From: Cliona cf. orientalis
Lineage: Eukaryota; Porifera; Demospongiae; Clionaida; Clionaidae
Assembly (NCBI GenBank): GCA_963930775.1
Contig: OZ005689.1
Span: forward strand, 15,624,923 to 15,688,922
Direction: 5' to 3'
DNA: 64,000 nucleotides
Shown here piece after piece: positions 46,926 through 55,689 of this stretch. Within the stretch, counting starts at the first letter, position 1, and each line of letters begins with the position of its first letter. The position numbers were made by a program, and so were the translations under genes. The notes under the pieces are model-generated. The model searched no databases. It was not told the origin of the DNA and saw nothing but the letters and a program-made list of their open reading frames with translations.

Positions 46926-47594
46926 TTCGAAGGACGATATACGAATCAAAAGAGTTGAAGAATCCTTGTTTCTCTTCACTTAATCTTTTAGTTGCTTGAT
47001 CATGAGTCAACTGTTATAGTAGAGTGCCTACTAAATTGATTACTTTTATACCATTTGGTGTTGGCACACGATCATCACTGCGGGATCAAGCACTCAACAT
47101 CTACCAGTAAATCTATCAAAGATGGACTTCTATGGCATCTTGTACAAATGGAAGCCAAAATATGGAATTCCAATTCCCATTAAACAGTCAAGAGGAACAC
47201 AAGTCACTACCACTGAGTAATATTGTTCTGTTCCGGCAAGATGAAGTAGCTCTTGCTACCAATATTATAACTATGGAAGGTTGAGGCCATATTCACGGTA
47301 GCCCAGGCAGCTATTACAAAAATCTTACAATCAAGAGGAACAAAAATCACATTCACTGAGCACTTACTCACTTCCATGAAAGGAAGGGATCATGAACTAT
47401 AATATAGCAAGCCAAATTAAAATTAATGACACCTTGCCAAACACACTTTTACAGCCACAAGGAACCAAAGCTACTACCACTGCATGCAAGAACACTGTCA
47501 ATTACAGAAGAGGAATGCAAAATTGTCACCAACATTGAGTCAGACTACCACATAATATTACTATTCTATACAGATATCTCTAGGTATATATATA

Positions 47595-48182
47595 CCGTAT
47601 AGCCGGAAATTTTCGCCTGGAGAAAATTTTCGCCTTTTTCGCCCAGGCGCGTCGTGGGCGAAAATTTTTTCGGCGAATTATTTTACCCAGTGAAAATTTT
47701 GTCACACTGAAATTTTTTACACGTGGCTGCTAAGCAGTACTAGTAGTGCCTTATGATCATCAATCAGCTGTTTTACCTGGTATTCAAAACCTCTTGAGAC
47801 TTCTTTCTCGATCTGCAGCCTAGCTTGATGTCGCTACTGTCGTATTTCCACAGTACACCTCGGGTTTGTCCGATCCTGCGGGACCCCTATCGTCGAAGCT
47901 ATAGCCTTCCGCCATCGCAGAGGCCAACACTGCTGTGAACGGTGTGTAGCAAGCTAAGACCAAGGAAACAAAGAAGCGAGAGATCGATCGTGCCGAGGAT
48001 CGTACGCACTGTACGCGATATTCGGGCCCATGCGTGGCGTGTTTATTCGAGAGCTCCACCCACTACTTCCTGGTGAGCAACCCGCGCTGTGGGCGAAATT
48101 AAATTCGGCGAAATTTTTGTGCCAATACAAAGTATGAGCATTGAGCGAAATTTTTATCCAGCGAAAATTTTGTGCTATACGG
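47595..48182. mobile_element. MITE with CCGTATAGC ends, TA TSD
   Basis: CCGTATAGCCGGAAATTTTC at the left and the inverse AAAATTTTGTGCTATACGG at the right, bordered by TA in a TATATATA setting. Interior repeats of GCGAAAATTTT/AAATTTTCGC. The matching place in duplication copy 1 (about 41800) has no insertion. Confidence 0.85.
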
Positions 48183-48218
48183 TATATATATACCATGTAC
48201 ATGTACTGACATTCACTA

Positions 48219-48884
48219 CTCAGTGCACTTAAGGACTGTCTGGAATTGAAGAAGCTACAATTTTCAGTCACATTCAAGGACTCTTTTTAAGCACCTAGTA
48301 AAAGTATCAGAGACTGATCAGGGTACCATATGAAAGATCAATCCAAGTACTTTCCGAATATTTAATTATTAACCGTAACCAATTAACTAATTAGGCGTGG
48401 CAGCGCCATTCAGCCACGCCCTCTAAAACGCTAAATCGAGCTATCCGGAATTTAAGCGGCCACTTCTACCCAACCTTAGCTACACAAACGGAGGCTTACT
48501 ATGATGATCTAACATATCATCGGACGGATTGTCGAAAAATCCCTCTGCTACGATTTTAGTCGCAAAAAACTACATTTTGGGGGGGTCCACGGCACGATGT
48601 TTCGCATGTAGCTCCGAACTGAAAGCAGTCATCGACAATCCGTCCGATAGATCGTCAACATTGATCGTAAGCTTTGGTTCTCGATCGTTAGTACTGCGAA
48701 AACATGAGCTCTACAATTCCGGACGGCATTTGCTCGATGAAGTGAGCTGAAAACTGCAGCTATGCGGCTTTTTGCCGTGGCTTGTTCAAGGCTGATATGA
48801 TAGTGACGTCACAATACAAGCCACTAATTGGCTCGCAGTCGGGCGCGCGCCAACGATAATCAGACATGCCTTAACTGCACTGAG
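48219..48884. mobile_element. MITE with CTCAGTGCASTTAAGG ends, TA TSD
   Basis: CTCAGTGCACTTAAGG and the inverse CCTTAACTGCACTGAG enclose 666 bp, with TA on both flanks (48217-48218, 48885-48886). An internal inverted pair ATCGGACGGATTGTCGA / TCGACAATCCGTCCGAT lies at about 48517 and 48632. The site is empty in duplication copy 1. Confidence 0.85.
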
Positions 48885-49374
48885 TATGTATAGCTAGTCA
48901 TTTTTACCATTATTATTTATCATAATATATTATATATATTATTATTATATATGACATTGTAGTGATGGCTACGGCATTATTAAATTTTATACATGCAGGG
49001 CTCAGGACATTGGTCAACTTCGATCATCTTGTAGCTACATGTTTGGTGATAGAATGAATAGCAAGAGTGTATTGGACATCAGAGAGAGCACTAGCTATAT
49101 AATATATTATTATAGTGTAGAATGCATGTACATGTATGTACTGTTCACTGGCAGTAGCTAGTGCACTTGCTAATCAGAATGTATTAGCTGTCATGTTATC
49201 ATCATGACGTTGGATTATGAGGATGCTTGAAGGTGCATGGGGATATATAGTTATCCCATCATTTAGAGTAGCTATAAGTGATCTCATCTGGTAGGACACC
49301 ATATGCATGATTTCTCTATGTGACCCACTGCCTTGCAGTACCAGAAGATATGTAAATGTTCATTAGCTGTAGCA

Positions 49375-49425
49375 CTTGTATGCAAGTCCCGAGATTTTTT
49401 TCCGCAGGGTCTCAGGACTTGAGTG
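49375..49425 (-). repeat. Truncated SINE tail
   Basis: GTAGCACTTGTATGCAAGTC followed by CCGAGATTTTTTT and GTCTCAGGACTTGAGTG is the tail and the last bases of the tRNA part of the SINE seen at 42305-42640. The tRNA body is missing. Confidence 0.7.
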
Positions 49426-49545
49426 CATGGGGTACACTCTTTCCTGCCAGTGTTATACTCGGGAAATTGGGGGTTAAAATATTATGGTCAGGGTACACAA
49501 AGTTCAATGCCCGCGTACTACTGGATTACTGGGAGGAAACTGTCA

Positions 49546-49617
49546 CAGGGTATAGCTAGTCTGGGTGCCAGCCCTTTCACAAGAGGGTGGAAGGGCTGGC
49601 ACCCAGACTATACCCTG
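49546..49617. repeat. Near-perfect short hairpin
   Basis: TAGTCTGGGTGCCAGCCCTT and its exact inverse AAGGGCTGGCACCCAGACTA (20-bp stem, 14-base loop). The stem extends outward as CAGGGTA/TACCCTG after a small bulge. Half a further copy (GCACCCAGACTAG) follows at 49620-49632. It could be a tiny foldback repeat or a structured RNA; nothing decides. Confidence 0.7.
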
Positions 49618-49964
49618 CTAGCACCCAGACTAGTATATAGGAGTACACTTACCTTTAGTAAGCATCTAGTGGCAACACCAGTAGCAGCAATGGATATCCT
49701 TAAGCTTGGCTCTCTTGGTAGGTGTATCCCTTGATTCGAGCTGCAGGAGGGCTGACGATGGGTAGCTATAAGCCCATAATATAAACTACTACATACCTCG
49801 ACAACTGCTCCATAGGTGATGCTGGCACCAAGAGCCTGATGCAAAGTATTAAATAGGAGTATAGACTCTCACAGCACAGTAAATACCCACCTTGATATGT
49901 GGCTATATATTATATAGAGAGAAATGAGATTCATGAAGAACTTGCCTCACACATAATTTATTAT
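49618..49964. other. Intergenic, no firm gene
   Basis: Two short minus-strand stretches (about 49793-49831 and 49668-49733) have plausible splice borders but no recognisable product and are not called. Confidence 0.3.
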
Positions 49965-50515
49965 CATAGGTGTCAACCTCATAATATGAGAAAGTGGGAC
50001 AGTTTGCTTAAAAAAGTGGGATTTTGTATTAAAAATAGAGACAACACCGTTAGAAGGTCCAGGATGATCAAAACTTAGTCCACAATCAGCCATCATTGCT
50101 GATAGGATAAGTGAGGTATCGGTGTGTGCATCAATTGATCAATACCTAGTTGATTTGAGGAGTTCGAGTTCGGAATTCTTACAGAGTTGATCCTATGAGT
50201 CAATGTCCTGATAGTTGACATCATGCAAAATTGCTCTTGTAAGAATTAGAATTGATCTCATGTGTACACAAACGTGATGTCACAGTTCTAAATGCTGCAC
50301 ACCTGGTAAGGATGGGCATGGCAAAGAGCACAGGTAAGTGGATATGCACAGTGTATTAAAACTTATCTACTGTACACAGTATATGGCATAGTAGAAAGCT
50401 TAAAACTTATCTACTGTACACAGTATATGGCATAGTAGAAAGCTTAAACAGTTAGCAGCTTTGTAAAGTCGGGACTAAAGGCTAACCGCCTAAATCGGGA
50501 CGGTTGACACCTATG
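49965..50515. mobile_element. MITE with CATAGGTGTCAACC ends
   Basis: CATAGGTGTCAACC and GGTTGACACCTATG are exact inverses bounding 551 bp. Interior words AAGTGGGACAG and AATCGGGACGG resemble those of 38717-39231. A 44-bp direct duplication (unit containing ACTTATCTACTGTACACAGT) lies at 50356-50445. Confidence 0.8.
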
Positions 50516-50577
50516 TAGCTATTATAGCTGAGGTATTGAACAGCACTAACATAGTGAGTATACAAATTGTGGCTAAT

Positions 50578-51005
50578 TACGTCCAGAGTCCCAATTACAA
50601 AAAAAAACAAATCGGCCGGGCCGATGAGGTAATTATGAGTAATGATGAGTAATTATGATTAATGATGAGGAAATCTGTTTCAAAATGTTTAGCGCGCATG
50701 AAAGCATAGATAGTTTAGATTATCTATGATGAAAGGTTGTTGGGACCCAGAATTCGAATCTAGCGTAGAAGAGATCATGGACTATCCGATGATATCCTTA
50801 TGGCGTCTCTCTCAGTTCGTTTTCTCTAGCGAGCTCGCTTTCAGGGCAGGGGGATTTCCCTATTCAGTCGAGCACACGGCAGGTGAAGGTCAACCGGCTC
50901 AAGCCGCGCGCCCCAATATTATACGCGCATACGGAGCATGCGCAGTTTGTCGATGTGTCCTAGTTCGAATTTATGGCGGCGTATTCGTGAGGGACTCTGG
51001 ACGTA
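50578..51005 (-). mobile_element. MITE family 'TACGTCCAGAGTCCC', copy C
   Basis: Same ends as copies A and B, in opposite orientation. The interior (GAAAGCGAGCTCGC, GGGCGCGCGGCTTGAGCC in reverse) is nearly identical to copy B. It is followed by the 51110-51565 segment, so the whole block mirrors 310-2037. Confidence 0.75.
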
Positions 51006-51109
51006 GTCTCCCCAGTAGCAATTTACTTTTTTGTGGTTATGAGGTAATTGTGGTGTAATCTATGATGAAATTATGATGAAATTATGATGCAACCTATGAG
51101 ATAATTATG

Positions 51110-51565
51110 AAAAAATCCAGGGCCTCGCTGGAGCCTTTGTGGGACTTGAAAGTCAGTAAATGTGTAGAGTATCTTACGCGTGTATCCAGCGAATAGATTA
51201 CAAGCTGAGCGCTACTTTCTCTGAGAAGCACTGTTGGTTGAACTTCACGTGTTTTCTTGGCTTACATAATGCCGTGGATATAGCCTTGTGCTATATATAG
51301 CACGCATCATTGTCACAAGGGGCTGGCCCGCGCGCGACTGCAGCAGCGCGATCAACCTGAAGTTCGGAAGGAATACTGTGCTGTCGAGTTCGTCTCTGTG
51401 ATTGAAGCATCGAAACTTGTCGCTATCAAGGTTGAGAGTTGATCTTAGACGCCATCTCCATGATTTCTGGGGCCAGCATCGATTGATGTGTACGCATTCT
51501 ATTGACGACCTTTTACCACATGCACCATTACACTGTGCAGCTACTGGGGAGACGGTCAAGTGTTC
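51110..51565 (+). repeat. Composite-repeat segment, inverted copy of 310-735
   Basis: Contains a palindromic TATA core (GTGCTATATATAGCAC, 51290-51305) and ends GCAGCTACTGGGGAGACGGT. See the entry at 310-735. No coding frame of note. Confidence 0.6.
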
Positions 51566-51996
51566 ATAGTCTAGTCTAAGTGCAAAGGTGATCTTCTCCC
51601 TCTATTCAACCACTGATCCCCCCCCCCCCCCCCTTGGAATTTCTAGCAGTATGTATTATACCTTGCAATTGAAATACAAAGTAGGCCTCCTCACTGTCAA
51701 TGTTTTCAAGCTCAATTGTAAGAGTCCTTGCGTATTTAATGCCAGCTAGTGCCTCCAAGTACTATATGGTATTTTTTTTACTGAATTCTAATCATAAAAA
51801 AATCAATAATACTGAAAACAGGGGGAATTCAGTACATACATCATACATGGAGCTCTTTGTAAAATACTGAAAATGTATGCAAAATACTGAAAAATGGGAA
51901 TATTTATACTGAAAGACAGGAGAGCAGCTTGAGGCACTAATAATGCACAATCTGAATTAGCAGTAGCACCATCTCCATTTATATATCAAGGGACTT
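51566..51996. other. Intergenic; possible single exon
   Basis: A C run at 51620-51634. On the minus strand 51662-51761 is open with AG and GT borders and reads YLEALAGIKYARTL then TIELENIDSEEAYFVFQL. It vaguely recalls the C-terminal helix of V-ATPase subunit D (RTL...ELDE..REEFYRL) and lies downstream of the subunit D exons, but similarity is too weak to call. Confidence 0.3.
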
Positions 51997-52148
51997 CAGT
52001 GTTCTCCCCAGCATACATAAGGCAAGTAGGGCATACAAGCCTCCAGTACTTGATATGGGAACTGGGAGACTAAAATGCTCTGATGTGGCCACAAGTTCCA
52101 GCCTAGCCAAACTGTGCCCTCCATCATGGCTTACCTAGAGAGAATACC
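51997..52148. mobile_element. Degenerate MITE, CAGTGTTCTCCCCAG family
   Basis: Starts CAGTGTTCTCCCCAGCATA and ends with a decayed inverse (CTAGAGAGAATAC). A better preserved member is at 58642-58807. Confidence 0.6.
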
Positions 52149-52360
52149 AAAGGTATTTGCTCTAGAGTTTTCTTGTATCCCTCCCATGTGAAACATTGTA
52201 CTAACGTGGATTTTCATTACCATGCACTTATCCCCACTGTAGCGGTCAATAATACTAAACTGCAACAATGCTAAATTTTGTACATCACACCGTTGTGCAT
52301 TTGCTCAGACGTTACAACAGTGAATGATGGGAACTTATATTGATGTCATAACCATAGTTC

Positions 52361-52493
52361 AAATCAATGGGGATAAATGGATCCTTTCAAAGCTATACAT
52401 GTAATCACTAGCTGCTCACTGTTCTGAAATCAATGGGGATAAATGGATCCTTTCAAAGCTATACACGTAATCTCTAGCTGCTCACTGTTCTGA
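52361..52493. repeat. Tandem duplication, 66-bp unit
   Basis: Two direct copies of a unit containing AAATCAATGGGGATAAATGG and CTAGCTGCTCACTGTTCTGA with two differences. Confidence 0.9.
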
Positions 52494-52673
52494 CTATACA
52501 ATGTCATGTACTTGCAAAATACCTCATAGGTATCACAACCTTTGACCTTCAAGATGCACTCACATTATTGAAAGGGAATGACCAATGAAAACCAAGTACA
52601 CTTGTTTGAAACATGAAAGTGCCGACAATAAAAATCTACTTGAGATGCCAATAATTTTTTAATAAGATTTTAC

Positions 52674-52899
52674 CTCAATGATTTTACTCAATATTTGTCT
52701 GAATCTCAGAGTTAGTGCATCAGCCTTTCTCTTCAGTAGACTACGACCTTTCTGAGCTCCCTTCAACCGTATTTTCATCTGGATCAAGGCCCTATACACG
52801 TTCACTTCGGTGAAATTTTAATACTGAAATAGCGATTATCTTCAGCCCTTACATTCGTGATGGAAATACTAAGTCTTGTAGACGATCCTTAGTCGACAT
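52674..52899 (-). CDS. ATP6V1D: V-type ATPase subunit D, first two exons only
   Basis: Minus strand: exon 1 52853-52899 (ATG 52897-52899) and exon 2 52674-52791, separated by a 61-bp GT-AG intron whose phase restores an ATG codon. The product starts MSTKDRLQDLVFPSR and continues MALIQMKIRLKGAQKG, LLKRKADALTLRFRQIL, SKIIE. This is the highly conserved N-terminus of subunit D (central rotor shaft of the V1 sector): human begins MSGKDRIEIFPSRMAQ and has LKGAQTGRNLLKKKSDALTLRFRQIL. The donor after SKIIE is good, but no following exon (METK/GEVMREAAFSLAEAKF) was found in the next kilobase. Either an intron longer than usual here or a truncated duplicate is possible. Confidence 0.8.
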
Positions 52900-53321
52900 T
52901 ATCTCAGCGCTCAGAGTACGGACCTTGGCGAGCTGATGGTATACCGGTATTTAGAGTATATTAACTCTTGGTATTATCATGTAACCCATATCCCCCAGAC
53001 TCCACCCCTTGGTCGTCGCTCGAGCGCCTGCATCCAGCCCCTCCCCCTACCTCAGCGTGAGCATGCAGCGCCACAGGAGCGTAACCTGATGAAGTTCGAG
53101 TGCATGCCACAAGATATTATCTATAGCAATAGACTGCTGTCCAGTGGTGGCATTATTGTGAGCAGCAGATCTAGATTCACAAAAATCCCTTTCATAGAAT
53201 TAGCATAAATTGCATAATGGACGTCATGTATGATGTACAGTTTCTATGTAAGGCCCCTCCAAATCAATTAGCAGTTTCCCATCCCCCCCTTAATTTCCGC
53301 CCGCATGCATTTTGTGATTAG
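52900..53321. other. Intergenic between V-ATPase D and the LRR exon
   Basis: Presumed upstream region of the subunit D exons. No further exon, TATA box or repeat was recognised. Confidence 0.35.
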
Positions 53322-54322
53322 GAGCACAATGCAAAAGTGACTGGGGAGATGGTCAAGGGTTCATTGGTAATCCAATTGCATGGCGACAAAGGACTGCAGA
53401 CTATATTTGATGCTCTCAAGCAAAACAAAACATTGAAAGTGCTCGATGTCTCTGACTGTGATATGCATATGACTGACACTGGAGTGGTTTCACTGGCTGA
53501 TGCACTCCATACTAACAGTACACTGGAGACATTGAACATCAGCAGCAATCATATTATTGGTGAAGAAGGTGTGGCTTCACTGGCTGATGCACTCCACACT
53601 ATTAAAATTAATAATACAATGGAGGAACTATTCATCGATGGCAATGATCCAAAAACTGAGAATGGACTGACACGAGGGGTCCGCAACGACCTAATTTTAT
53701 GTACGAGATTTCGAAATCACCTGATTTCAGGAATGGATTTCCAGATTTCTGGTATGACTTCCTATGTTTCCTGATTTCCAATTGATTTCTACATAATTTC
53801 TTTCTGATAGCTGATTTCTATTGTGATTTCTTGATTTCAAATTGATTTCTCTCTGATTTCATGCCGCTTCCTTCAGATTTCTGTTTGATTTCTACATTGT
53901 TCACTAGTAGTATCATGTAATAGTGATGATCATGTTTATCACCATAGCATTTTAAAATCATTACTACAAATACCTATACTATACAGCATTAAAAGTCAAT
54001 GCTATTTCGCAATTCAGCTAGAGCGAGAGCTCGAGCATGGCAGCATAGACCACACCCCTTAAAGTGAGGGGGAGTGGCAAAATCAATTAAAAGTGGGTGG
54101 ACCAAGGGGCGTGTCTACATTATACGTCGATTTCTGGCCGACTTCTAGTGATTTCTTGATTGATTTCATGTGATTTCTATTGATTTCTCTGTTGATTTCC
54201 AGTGATTTCACTTGATTTCTGGGGAAGGTGTACGAGATTTCTTTCGTTGCGGACCCCTTGGACTGACATCAACGTTAACATATTTAGTTGAAGCTGTTTC
54301 CATGATATGCACTCAGGGATGA
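53322..54322 (+). pseudogene. LRR (ribonuclease-inhibitor type) C-terminal exon, NLR-like, split by a MITE
   Basis: An exon entered after ATTAG at 53321 reads EHNAKVTGEMVKGSL, then LRR units KGLQTIFDALKQNKTLKVLD, VVSLADALHTNSTLETLNIS, GVASLADALHT and NNTMEELFIDGN. This is the 28-residue LRR_6/RI pattern of NLRC3-like proteins. The frame stops inside the MITE 53673-54258. After it the same frame resumes as STLTYLVEAVSMICTQG and ends with a stop at 54320-54322. No NACHT or other upstream domain was found here, so it is a terminal exon or a fragment. NLR genes are expanded in sponges as putative immune sensors (established). Confidence 0.7.
53673..54258. mobile_element. MITE of MULE type inside the LRR exon, 10-bp TSD
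   Basis: Inverted ends GAGGGGTCCGCAACGA and TCGTTGCGGACCCCTT enclose about 586 bp. TGGACTGACA is duplicated on both sides (53663-53672, 54259-54268). An 8-11-bp TSD is typical of MULEs. The interior is dominated by GATTTC repeats (GATTTCTATTGATTTC). Confidence 0.85.
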
Positions 54323-54472
54323 AGATATATACAGCTGTTCTCATAATATTATTATAATATTATCTCTTGGGAGTGGATAAATTTAAGTGAGGAAGACCAT
54401 CAATTGAAAGCAAGAAGGAGAAATGGACTGCCAGAATCTGATATATCATTAATTGTTACAATACCTTGTTAA

Positions 54473-55487
54473 GGTACCATTTAATTGCGTGGGCGTGAGC
54501 GTCAGGAATGGCTAATTCAATTAGCGAATCGTGAAGGGGCGTGGCCGAAGAGGCCATACGAGTGCTTTTGGTCGAAGGTGGGCGTGTCCAGAATCGGCCA
54601 GGGATGATTATGCGCGTGTAATTAGCGACCGGAAGTGGCCCCTGAAGAAAAGGCCGGTAATTGCCCACATCAAAGCAAGATCAAAGCATTCTTGCTTAAC
54701 TATTAACCGCAACGACAAAAAAAAAAAAAAAAAAAAAAAAAAAGCCTTATTAGGCCTAATTAAGCATGTGGGCGTGTTCCTGGCACTGTGTGGAGCGTGT
54801 GCGTGTGCGTTAATGCAGGTTTTATTGCTTCCGATTGGGCGTGGCTTCACGGGCCAGTGCTTGGATATCGGCGCCTGGGACTTGGCCTCGGCGATAGGTG
54901 GGCGTGTCCCGGAAGCGGTGGTGACCTTTGAACCCCGCGAGGAGGCTTTGGGGGCGTGGCAGGAGGTCAAAGGTGAGGCCATGTCAGTTAATGAGGCAAT
55001 GTACGCCGGTGCGATCGAGGGGCCTGTACGGCTGGACGGAAGCCGACGATGGTTTGAAGCGGATGTGGTTGCGATGACGTGTTGTTACTCCGCCCACACA
55101 GGAAATGAGGTGAGCTCTTGTGTGGGCGGTGTGGCAGAACGGCCTCCAAGTGTTTGTGTGTGTTTTGGCCTTGAGGAAGCTGTGTGTTTTAATTGGGATT
55201 GATTGTGGGCTTCCGGTGGACATCCGGTGGTTAGTAGGCACTTGATTGAGAATGGTGGTCCTTGGGGAACAGGGTGGGGCTGTTTTGGGCGTGGCCTGGC
55301 CCCTCCCTTCCGGCTCGGCTTCCGGTCCATGGAGGATATTAAATGAACACTTCCGGCTCTAGCAGCCACACCCCTGAGACCTGTGCAATTAAAAGGGCGT
55401 GGTTACACAACATGCACCTCACTAATGACTTTGATGTGGTTTAGGTGTCATATCCCCCACCTCACGCCCACGCAATTTAATGGTACC
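54473..55487 (+). mobile_element. TTAA-flanked DNA element, GGTACC termini, copy 2
   Basis: Same ends and interior as 13011-15175, flanked by TTAA (54469-54472 and 55488-55491). At 1015 bp it is the uninterrupted form, with a roughly 27-base A run where copy 1 has a 1.3-kb insertion. GC-rich inner part with repeated GGGCGTG words. The long open frame 54531-55202 crosses the A run and is not considered a gene. Confidence 0.85.
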
Positions 55488-55689
55488 TTAATAGCTAGCT
55501 GTTTCTCCAAACTATGCACACACGATGTTGCAAAGAGATGATTACAATCACCAAACTAAGCATTAGTAATGAAGTAGTGAGGAGCAGCTAATTATTATTA
55601 ACAAAAAAATTAATAGATCATTATTATGATATCAATAATTCAGTATAATAATATTATTATAGCAGAATACTATTACTGTGTAATAGAGC

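Larger units (their letters stand above)
45778..49421 (+). repeat. Segmental duplication, copy 2
   Basis: Direct copy of 39946-42377, about 5.8 kb downstream. It is longer by about 1.25 kb because of two insertions (47595-48182 and 48219-48884). It ends within a truncated SINE tail at about 49375-49425. Confidence 0.9.

Noticed and set aside
49668-49831. Two short minus-strand exon-like stretches (ALGASITYGAVVE; HLPREPSLRISIAATGVATR)
   Set aside because: Splice borders are plausible, but the phases do not agree well and no product is recognisable.
51662-51761. Possible last exon of V-ATPase subunit D
   Set aside because: Only a loose pattern match; the intervening exons are missing. Kept as an open question.
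54531-55202. 223-codon open frame in the second TTAA element
   Set aside because: It runs through a 27-base A tract (poly-Lys) and is not preserved in the sister element at 13011-15175; no domain is recognisable.
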